Assembly (NCBI GenBank): GCA_027577415.1
Contig: JANBQS010000310.1
Coordinates: 1-21,457 of the forward strand
Length of the DNA: 21,457 nucleotides
Source: Coemansia sp. RSA 922
Lineage: Eukaryota; Kickxellomycota; Kickxellomycetes; Kickxellales; Kickxellaceae
Direction: 5' to 3'
The notes under the pieces are model-generated. The model was not told the DNA's origin. It saw nothing but the letters and a program-made list of their open reading frames with translations, and ran no database searches. Positions 1-7,169 of the stretch are shown here, in pieces (within the stretch, counting starts at the first letter, position 1; each line of letters begins with the position of its first letter). The translations under genes were made by a program, and so were the position numbers.

Positions 1-731
1 GCTATTGCAGCCCAGTTTAGCGACATTTCGCTATGTGTTATTGTGAGTTCACTGTAGCGCTACTGTTCTTGGGGGGATTTTGTATACGGCTGCGATTTAA
101 AGTGGTTTCGACGAATTGAATATAACTTGGCGCTGGTCCGTCTACCTAGCTGAAATCCAAGACTGTGAGAAATGTCCCAAAGGGGGTAATTTTAAAGAAA
201 AAAGAAATATACAAATAGAGAAAAGACGGTGAGAAAAGAAGAACTTTGTAAACCGCAAAAGCAGGGTTTTTTTTTCTGCGATGCGTATGCACCTGCCTAC
301 GTTCGGCTTGTGTCCTGCGGCTCACTTGTGAAGGGGCTGTTGATCAGTGCTGCAGCTCACTTCAAGTGCATATCAACTTTTGTCCATTAGATGGCCAACG
401 TGTGGGGGTTAAGCTAGATACTTGTCGCTAGCCGGCTTCCCTCTCCTCTACGAGCCAACCCATGTGTGTCGAAAAGACATTGATGCTACTACTCAATAGA
501 CCTCGCACAATTGTCCGACTATGTTCTGGCAGCTCACTCCGCCTGAGTGGGCTCATTATCGCGATCCTGTGATCAAAGATTAGATTCAGATTATGATATG
601 GGCTGATATCAAAATAGCGCATCTGGCCCCCAGGCTGAGCTTTTTTTTTTTTTTTTTGTCTCTTTTCGCTCGTGTGGATTCGATTTCGTCTCTTGATTTT
701 CGACAGTCTATAAAACAAAAAAAGTGTAATA
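1..731. other. Left-edge region upstream of COX5; no gene supported
   Basis: I find no credible coding sequence, tRNA or repeat element here. The reading frames present are short, biased and run through low-complexity sequence. The stretch probably holds the 3' flank of an unseen neighbour plus the COX5 promoter. The one clear structure is a 17-nt poly(dT) tract at 641-657. A TATAAAA string at 709-715 lies only 17 nt before the COX5 ATG, too close to act as an ordinary TATA box for that start. Confidence 0.5.
641..657 (+). promoter_or_regulatory. Poly(dT) tract in COX5 promoter
   Basis: Seventeen uninterrupted T residues end 74 nt before the COX5 start codon, followed by a pyrimidine-rich leader. 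In yeasts, poly(dA:dT) tracts of this length disfavour nucleosomes and are common in promoters of strongly expressed housekeeping genes. The promoter role here is inferred from position only. Confidence 0.4.
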
Positions 732-1563
732 ATGTTCCGTCAAATTGCTGTTCGTTCCGCCCAGCTTTCGGGTCGCCGCCTTCAGTCGACTGTTGCAGTG
801 CCTGCTGCCACTCAGGTTGAGCAGTCCTTCATTGCCCTCCCAAAGGAGGAGCAGAAGAAGGTGCTCACTGACCTCAGCGAGATAATGAAGCAAGACTGGA
901 CCAAGATTTCCATGGAGGACAAGCGGGCTCGTAAGTATTCGCATTGCTTGAATCTCTGACTCACGTTGCTGCATTGCTCAAAGGCTCTGTTTTTTTTCTT
1001 TGATGATAACCAAAGGTTCCGCTACTGACATGTGCATTATTTGATAAGAGATGATCTCACTATGTAGTGTACTTTGTTACTTACGGCCCACACAACTCGC
1101 GCCGCCCGCACGTCAAGCCCGGAGACAACATGAAGGTGTTCCTCGGTGTTGTTGCGACCATTGGCGTGGCATGGGTTTTGTCGAGCCTTGCTCGCAGTAC
1201 TGGTAAGTATTGCTATGCGGTATTATTATAATCAGCTGCCTAGCACTGACTATTTGTGCGTGCGTGCGTGCGAACAAGCCCTATGCGGGGTATACAAACA
1301 CGGTGACTGGCAGAGGCAGATTGCGTGGGTTTGCTCTGTTTGCGCCTCTATCCCCCGCACATTCTATCCAGCTTAATGTTGTGCTAACCCCTTTTTGCTT
1401 TCTAACTGTCACGTCTTTCCACACTGTAGCTCCCAAGAGCCGCACTCTCACCAAGGAGTGGCAGGAGGACTCGAACAGGATTGCCAGAGAGAAGAACATC
1501 AACCCTATCCACGGTATCTCGTCAGAGGGATACAAGGGCAAGGGTTTCGTCCAGAGCAACTAA
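732..1563 (+). CDS. COX5: Cytochrome c oxidase subunit IV (yeast Cox5 type), mitochondrial
   Basis: Nuclear-encoded subunit of respiratory complex IV in the mitochondrial inner membrane. It is spliced from exons 732-930, 1068-1202 and 1430-1563, giving 155 residues, close to the yeast Cox5 length. Introns of 137 and 227 nt have GTAAGT donors and TAG acceptors; the second has a consensus TGCTAAC branch site at 1382-1388. Both junctions restore frame through split codons (C|TG and G|CT). The N-terminus is Arg/Ser-rich and lacks acidic residues, like a matrix presequence. The body contains the family pattern LYFVTYGPH (67-75), one membrane span at about 89-107, and a C-terminal region ending near NPIHG and GYKGKGF. 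The DnaJ gene follows on the same strand. Which yeast isoform (5A or 5B) it matches cannot be decided from this sequence. Confidence 0.93.
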
Positions 1564-1940
1564 CGGGGCTCAAGCTTTAGATCTAGCTCTTTTCCACCAT
1601 TTCTCAACATCACCTGATTTTTTTAAAACGCTGCTCTTTTTTTATTTTGCCTTTTCGCCAGGCCACTCGATGTATCATCGAGTTGCCACATATCTCCAAT
1701 AGTCTTTGAAAAAAAGACCTAACAGTATGCAGCTCTGTGGTCTGTTTTTGTCCAACCACGCATGCCCCACAAGGAAGGAATGCTCCGAGATTGAGTGTGC
1801 AAGCATCCTTAACGGAGCTCTTGCGGCGTCGACGAGATTGGCGGCAAGATATCGCCTTGCTTCTCATACTCTTAATCGACTCTTGCTTTAGCCCAGAAAA
1901 GTCTATATCCCGCTGTTATTTGGAGCTGGGTGTCTTGGAA
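1564..1940. other. COX5-DnaJ intergenic region
   Basis: This holds the COX5 3' end and the DnaJ promoter and leader. The DnaJ frame stays open from about 1737 to the ATG at 1941, but no ATG occurs in that frame before 1941 and the translation shows no family similarity. I treat it as untranslated. No heat-shock element of clear three-unit form was seen. Confidence 0.5.
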
Positions 1941-3164
1941 ATGTCATCGCGGTCATACTATGAGGTCCTTGAGGTCGAAACATCTGCGACCGAGGCAGAG
2001 ATCAAACGAGCATACCGCGGTCTTGCTATGAAGTTCCATCCAGATAAGAACCCCGAGGGCGCAGAGATGTTCAAGGAGATTAGCCACGCATACGAGACGC
2101 TTAGTGATCCTCAGCGGCGTGCCGTGTACGACCAGTATGGCGAAAACGGAGGAAGATTCGAGGGCCCAGACATGGACTTTGGGTTTGAAGGCATGTTTGG
2201 TTCTGGGCACCCAAACAGAGGCGCACCAAGAAAGCCAAGGGCCGAATTGCACCCACTGAGTGTGACACTAGAGGATTTGTTCCGTGGCAAGAAAATGCGC
2301 TTGAAGCTGGAACGCTCCATTCCATGCAGTCACTGCAAGGGTCTGGGCGGCAAGCGGTCCGTTATGAAAAGCTGCACGCCTTGCAGCGGGCTCGGTTATG
2401 TCAACTCTTTGCGCCAAATGGGTCCTGGTATGTATTTGCCGCAAAAGGCCGTGTGTCAGTCGTGCAAGGGATTGGGCAAGGTCATTCCGGAGAAGCACCG
2501 GTGCAAGAGATGCAAGGGGTTGCGCGTCAAGACCGAGGCCGATACAGTCGAGATCAAGATCGACCCAGGAATGAGCGACAGGCAAAAGGTCGTTCTGAAG
2601 GGGAAGGGCGACCAAGCGCCTGGCGAAGAGGCCCAAGACCTAGTGTTTGTTCTCGAGCAAAAGACCCATGCGACGTTTGTCCGCGTTGGAGACGATCTGG
2701 TTGCCGAAGCTGAAATTGATCTGGCTGAGGCACTGTGTGGGTTCTCCAGAGTGATGCTCCATGATCTCAAGGGCAATCCGTTGTTAGTGACCCACAGGGC
2801 GGGCGTCATTCGGCCGGGCGAGGTTCTATGCATTCATAACGAGGGCATGCCGCGCGAAAAGCGCCCGGGAGATAGAGGCGATTTGTTACTCAAGCTTCAT
2901 ATAAAGTTCCCCGAAGGCGGATGGATGCCCGATCCGGCTCTCCGATCAATGCTACCGGCAACCAGGCGGCCTACCGATGCCAACGTCGATGGAGCCGAAA
3001 TGGTTACTGGGCGTCCGATCACAGCCAGCGACTTTGCCATGCGTACAAGTCAGTCCTCGCAGTCGCGCCATGCGCACGCTGAGCGCGACGAGGACATGTT
3101 CGAGGACTATGGCGACGACTACGCTGACTACAGCCACGGAGCGCACGAATGCCAGCAGCAGTAA
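1941..3164 (+). CDS. Type I (DNAJA/Ydj1-like) Hsp40 co-chaperone with CaaX-like C-terminus
   Basis: Co-chaperone that stimulates Hsp70 ATPase activity and delivers unfolded clients. The 407-residue protein has the complete type I layout: J domain at about 5-68 with the HPD motif at 33-35; a short Gly/Phe segment at about 70-95; four zinc-binding CxxC repeats starting at C129, C145, C172 and C188, the last reading CKRCKGLR with Arg in place of the usual final Gly; and a two-part substrate-binding domain up to about 340. The acidic, low-complexity tail ends in CQQQ, with Cys fourth from the end as in farnesylated Ydj1 and DNAJA proteins. The start at 1941 is the first in-frame ATG and fits the family N-terminus. 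No intron is apparent. It converges on the RRM gene, 83 nt away. It may correspond to Ydj1/Mas5 or to the related Xdj1; I cannot separate these. Confidence 0.93.
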   Translation: MSSRSYYEVLEVETSATEAEIKRAYRGLAMKFHPDKNPEGAEMFKEISHAYETLSDPQRRAVYDQYGENGGRFEGPDMDFGFEGMFGSGHPNRGAPRKPRAELHPLSVTLEDLFRGKKMRLKLERSIPCSHCKGLGGKRSVMKSCTPCSGLGYVNSLRQMGPGMYLPQKAVCQSCKGLGKVIPEKHRCKRCKGLRVKTEADTVEIKIDPGMSDRQKVVLKGKGDQAPGEEAQDLVFVLEQKTHATFVRVGDDLVAEAEIDLAEALCGFSRVMLHDLKGNPLLVTHRAGVIRPGEVLCIHNEGMPREKRPGDRGDLLLKLHIKFPEGGWMPDPALRSMLPATRRPTDANVDGAEMVTGRPITASDFAMRTSQSSQSRHAHAERDEDMFEDYGDDYADYSHGAHECQQQ

Positions 3165-3247
3165 GGACTTTGCTAAATAGAAGACTTTTTTCAAGAGTAT
3201 AATTGAGGATTTTAAATCAAAGAGAGACACTATAAAGAAGAAAATAC

Positions 3248-3838
3248 CTAGTTCCTGCCGGCGTTCTGCTGTCCCTGCTGCAGACCATCCTTGAAGCCAT
3301 CCTTGTATCCGGCCGAGTACTGGTTGCTGCCGCTGCTTGATCCACCCTGCTCTCTTGCCTGGTTCTTCCTGTCCTCCATGCGAGCGGCGAACATAGGATC
3401 GTTGGCTTTACGCACGGCCATTCTAGCGTTGAACTGGATGGCATCAGGCTGGTTCTTGCGGGCAAAGTTGGCGTTCAAAGATCTGCCGTTGAAAACAGAG
3501 CCATCGAGCGATGCAATAGCTTCGGAGCAGCGCTTGACAACATCCTCAACCTCGGCCTCAATGGGGGCTGGCAGCGAGGCCAGCTCCTCAATGGTCGAGG
3601 GAAGATCGCCGCTGTAGAACTTCACAAAGGCAATAGCGTACTCATCTCCTGGACGCTTGGGCGTGAACTGGTACTCGTAGACGGGGCCATACTTGCTGAG
3701 ACGATCAGCCAGCTCGCTCTCGGTTGTGTTGAGAGGCAGGTTCCTGACATACATAACAGAGCTAGCCAGGTGGCGGCTCTGAGTGGCCTGCGAGAGGCGC
3801 TGAGTAGCAACAGTGCGGGCAATAGCGTTACGGAACAT
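3248..3838 (-). CDS. Small RRM protein, probably mitochondrial (member 1 of a divergent pair)
   Basis: Putative RNA-binding protein of 196 residues. The N-terminus (about 1-25) is rich in Arg, Ala, Ser and Gln with no acidic residues, as expected for a mitochondrial presequence. An RRM follows: RNP2-like MYVRNLP at 29-35 and an RNP1-like strand YAIAFVKFY at 67-75. A Pro/Glu-rich insertion (about 76-98) precedes the second helix, and the fold closes near FNGRSLNANFA (116-126). A Gly/Ser/Gln-rich linker leads to a tail with glycine every fourth residue (G177, G181, G185, G189). The start at 3838 is the first in-frame ATG. It is transcribed divergently from the related gene at 4115, and I infer the two are paralogues. 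RNA targets and exact function are unknown. Confidence 0.85.
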   Translation of the reverse strand: MFRNAIARTVATQRLSQATQSRHLASSVMYVRNLPLNTTESELADRLSKYGPVYEYQFTPKRPGDEYAIAFVKFYSGDLPSTIEELASLPAPIEAEVEDVVKRCSEAIASLDGSVFNGRSLNANFARKNQPDAIQFNARMAVRKANDPMFAARMEDRKNQAREQGGSSSGSNQYSAGYKDGFKDGLQQGQQNAGRN

Positions 3839-4114
3839 GGCTGTATATGTGTTTTTCTGAGCTAGATTCGGACCCTTCTCGCGAATAAAAAGAAAAAGCA
3901 AAAGAAATGAAGCAAAGTTTTGAGATAACGCAAACACAAGAGAAACAAAATCGAGAACGCAATAGGCAAGCATTACGAAAATGCACTGAAATATTTTCAT
4001 CTGGATCAAGCATGGTGATCAAGTCGGTAATCCAGATTGGGCCAATATCGATCGTGCTGGGTGGCCTTGCCTTTGCTCAGTTCTAACTCGTTCCTCGATT
4101 TTATTGTACTTTAT
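3839..4114. promoter_or_regulatory. Shared divergent promoter of the two RRM genes
   Basis: This 276-nt gap separates the start codons of two oppositely oriented, structurally matching genes, so it must hold both promoters. It contains an inverted pair of CCAAT pentamers (ATTGG at 4036-4040 and CCAAT at 4042-4046), 69 nt before the right-hand ATG. CCAAT is the binding core of the fungal HAP/NF-Y complex, which controls many mitochondrial genes. Binding here is inferred. Confidence 0.5.
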
Positions 4115-4693
4115 ATGTTTGCACACTTGTTGACTCGGCATACCGCAGGAATATCGCGTCGGGCGACTCGGCGATTTGCCTGCCTGGCGGTCAGAGTGGA
4201 CTACGGCACGCTGCATACTTCTATGGACGACTTGCGCGGCGTGTTTGAGCGGGTGGGAAGCGTGTGGGATGTCTTGCCTATAGAGTCAAAGGCGCCAGGG
4301 CGAATCCTAAAGTCAGCCGTTGTACGGTACTACGTAGGCGAGTTCACGCCAGGCAGCACACCCGATGCAGCGCCGCTGTTGCCGCCGCCAACGGCGGATG
4401 AGATTAGCGCAGTGAAGGGAATAGTTCGTAAAGCTCTTGCTGAGCTCAACTTGTTTGAACTCAATGGAAAGAAGCTCAGAGTACGCGAGTTCCAGATAGA
4501 CGATCCAAATCAGCTCCACGAGTGGTACGAGGACAAACAAGCCGAGCAGGATATTGCAAGCCAGCGAGTGAAGCATGAGATCTTCCCAACCAGCCCGTTC
4601 CATAGTCCTGCGCAAAAAGGCGACGACTACCGGCAGGGGTTCTTGGCTGGCTTTAACTTGGGCATGAAGGATGGCTCTAAATACCGGTCTTGA
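4115..4693 (+). CDS. Diverged RRM-like protein, probably mitochondrial (member 2 of a divergent pair)
   Basis: A 192-residue protein with the same plan as its neighbour at 3248-3838. It has an Arg/His-rich, acid-free N-terminus (about 1-27) beginning MF, like its partner; an RRM-like fold with strands around LAVRVDYGTLH and LKSAVVRYY (65-73); a Pro-rich insertion (about 77-95); a helix; and the closing strand FELNGKKLRVREF (114-126). The tail again spaces glycine every four residues (G175, G179, G183, G187). The RNP2 and RNP1 positions match the RRM consensus poorly, and the aromatic residues used for RNA stacking are largely missing on the first strand. It may bind protein rather than RNA, or bind RNA differently. 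The start at 4115 is the first in-frame ATG. It converges on TPX2, 137 nt away. Confidence 0.75.
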   Translation: MFAHLLTRHTAGISRRATRRFACLAVRVDYGTLHTSMDDLRGVFERVGSVWDVLPIESKAPGRILKSAVVRYYVGEFTPGSTPDAAPLLPPPTADEISAVKGIVRKALAELNLFELNGKKLRVREFQIDDPNQLHEWYEDKQAEQDIASQRVKHEIFPTSPFHSPAQKGDDYRQGFLAGFNLGMKDGSKYRS

Positions 4694-4830
4694 GCGCAAA
4701 TGTATAGACAGCATGCTATGTTCGGTATGAAGTAAACAGAATAGTAGAAAAAAATGATAATCGAAAGAGTCTGCGCCCATCCGCAGCAGTAGTAGTAGCA
4801 ACTAATTAGTAAATAAAAGGACGAGGATGC

Positions 4831-6880
4831 CTAGTGCGTCGGAGTTGTTGGCGTTACCGACCGATGGCGGGAGCGGATATTCCACTGCGGTGTCTTTGGC
4901 ACGGTGAGTGGACGGTCCGAGGGCTTGATCACAAGCTGCTTATAGTGGCGAACCGGCTGAGCCTTGTGGACAAGGATCTTGCGGAGGCGCTTGATCTCCT
5001 CTTCTTCGCGGCGCTCCTCCTCCAGCCGCTTCCGAGCCAAAACCTCTTCACGGATGCGCTCGCGCTCCATGCGATCCTCGTCGTAGGCGCGGCGCTCCTC
5101 GCTTCGCAGCTCGGTTTTCAGCAGAATCTCCTCGATGGCAGTCAGCGGGATCGCCGATGGCTGAGGCACAAAGGGCTGGTCAATGGACGGCGGGATGGGC
5201 CGTGCCTTGAACTCCATACGCTCGCGCTTGCGCTGCTCCAATTCTTCCAGGCGCTCGCGCAACTGCCGCTGGTACGCATCGCCCCGCGTGTCGGTCTGCA
5301 GGTGGAAGGGCGACACGTGGAGCTCGACCGCCTGCCGCTTGGGCTTCTTGGGCGTGGGGAACGCTGGCAGTGGGTTGGCGCGGAACTGCCGCAGAGCCTC
5401 CTCTTCGGTTTTGAGCTTTGCAATATCCTCGCGCAGCTTAAGCAGGTGCCGCTCGGCCACGGCGTCACTGCGGAATGTGAACGGCTGGGGCACAGTGCGC
5501 TTGGGCGGCGAAAAGTGAGGGAGAACGGGAGCTGCGAGGTTAACCTTTGGTTTTGCGACGGGCTTTGCCTCCAGCACTGACTCAGCTACTGTCTCGGTGA
5601 CCTCTCGCCGAACACGCTTAGGCTTTGCAAACTGCGGCGTCATGGGCATGGTGAGCTTTGGCTTCTTTGCCAACGCTTTCTTGGGCGGAGTCGACACATC
5701 GCCGCCACTGACTGGGTGGTTTTCCTGTTCCTCTTTGTCAGCATCATCAGCTTTTCCCATAGACTTGCGCTTGGACGTTAGCTTAGCAACCAGATGGTCC
5801 TGCGCCTTCTTGCTCAGTTTGGCATCTTGCTTGGCTGCTGGCACACTTCCCACCTCAGTCTGTGCGACGCTACGCACGGGCTTGGACTCGTGGAAGTGGA
5901 ATGGCTTTGGCACTGTCAGGCCAGCTGCAGCATCTTGCGAAAGCCGCCGGTTGATCGACTTTGCTATGACCTCGGCAATTGCTTGCTGGTTAGCCTTATC
6001 GCGCTTCTTCATGGATAGTCGCCGCGCTGCAACTTTGGTCGGCTGCATAAACCGGCTGCCTTCAATCGGGATAGTCAGCGTTTTGGCGGCAGCTGCCTGC
6101 GCTGTCCTCTTGACAACTTTCCCCGTGCCATTCGCCGCCGCTACTGGCCGTTGCCTAACGATGGAGGGCTGCGATATTGTCTTGACAGACCTCACATCAT
6201 CCTTAGTGGCGATGTTTGTGCTCTTCGCGTCGTCGACAACTGCTGTACTATCGCTGCTACCTTTGCGATCATCAGCATTGGCGTCGTCATTATCGGGGAA
6301 TGAGTAGGCACGCTTCCAATTGTTAAACTCAATCTCCTCGTCAGTATCAAGCTCGGCGTCCTTGACTCTCTGTGATCTGTTAGATTTGGGTGTCCCCTTC
6401 GAGGCAGAATCGCTGTCAATCGTCAGTCGACCGTCCGCTTGGACCACGATGCGCGAGGGCGACAACGACGGCCTATTTGGCAGCAAGCTCTCCTTCCTAT
6501 CGGGCGAGAGGAAAGATATTTCACTCAGACGCGCGCTCTTTCTCTTTCGAGATATAGCTGGCGTTGGGTGTGCATAGTCTACATAAAAAGTAAATGAACG
6601 TTAGTGTTTAGCAATAGGTAAAGCGCAACAAAGTCGTGTCAGTCGCGTTAATGCTCGCTATACGCCTGAACTTACCAAACCACTTGTCTGCCTTTTGTCC
6701 TGGTGTTTTGGCATTGGCAAAGTCGTAATACATGGGCGCCTCAAAGTCCCACATACCACGCGAGTCGCCGTCGCTATCATTGTCTTTATCTTCGTCGACT
6801 GGCTTCCGTGTGCTGTTCCGCTTGGGCGTACGTGGCATGGATAGCCTGCTTCCTCGAGACGACGACCTGGCTTTGGTCAT
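4831..6880 (-). CDS. TPX2-family spindle assembly factor
   Basis: Microtubule-associated mitotic protein. Animal and plant TPX2 binds and activates Aurora A and nucleates spindle microtubules under Ran/importin control. Exons are 6676-6880 and 4831-6578, joined across a 97-nt intron with a GTAAGT donor, a CACTAAC branch site (reverse complement of 6600-6606) and a TAG acceptor; the split codon G|AC gives D69. The 650-residue product has WDFEAP (44-49), YYDF (51-54) and WFD (67-69), matching the N-terminal Aurora-binding layout of TPX2. A basic, Lys/Ser/Pro-rich middle follows, with PKPF and PQPF motifs. The C-terminus carries charged coiled-coil segments and three TPX2-type repeats centred on FRANPLP, FKARPIP and HKAQPV, then RPLTVPKTPQW. 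The spliced model is strongly supported because the motifs join across the intron. It is transcribed divergently from the F-box-like gene. Confidence 0.88.
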
Positions 6881-7169
6881 TTGCTTTCAAAAATAAAATG
6901 ATTAGCGTGAGCCAGATGTGCGATTTCAATAAATAAAAAATAAAAAAGTGGGGAACACGAGTGAGAGACAAAAGAAGCGGATGCTCAGGTCAGGCGTCTC
7001 CTGTTTACCATTCACCCCCTGTGTTTACCATTATTTTTTTGCATTAGCGGATTTTGTTGATGCAGATCAAATCAACCTCGAAGCGGATATACTGCCTGTC
7101 CGCAGCCCCCTATAAACACCCCAAACACACACTTCCTTCCTCTTCGCCTTTCTGCTTTATTCACATTTT
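6881..7169. promoter_or_regulatory. Divergent promoter of TPX2 and F-box-like gene with forkhead-like direct repeat
   Basis: An 11-bp direct repeat, TGTTTACCATT, occurs at 7002-7012 and 7022-7032, a 20-bp period. On the TPX2 strand its core reads GTAAACA, the forkhead factor consensus, about 120-150 nt before the TPX2 ATG. The other direction has a TATAAAC element at 7111-7117, 53 nt before the F-box-like start, followed by a CT-rich leader. Site occupancy is not shown by sequence alone. Confidence 0.5.
7111..7117 (+). promoter_or_regulatory. TATA-like element for F-box-like gene
   Basis: TATAAAC lies in a C-rich context and is followed by a pyrimidine-rich stretch and then the ATG at 7170. 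A start of transcription about 30 nt downstream would give a short leader of roughly 30 nt. Confidence 0.45.

Noticed and set aside
709..715. TATAAAA just before COX5
   Set aside because: It is only 17 nt from the start codon, which leaves no room for a transcription start and leader.
428..718. 96-codon minus-strand frame upstream of COX5
   Set aside because: Its Lys-rich part is just the translated poly(dT) tract, it has no motif, and it sits in the COX5 promoter.
1257..1272. Four-copy TGCG microsatellite in COX5 intron 2
   Set aside because: Short, intronic and common by chance; no sign of function.
1737..1940. In-frame N-terminal extension of the DnaJ protein
   Set aside because: It contains no ATG, and the family N-terminus begins exactly at the ATG at 1941.
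4834..5580. Long plus-strand frame opposite TPX2
   Set aside because: It is antisense to a well-supported TPX2 exon with matching repeats and shows no motif of its own.
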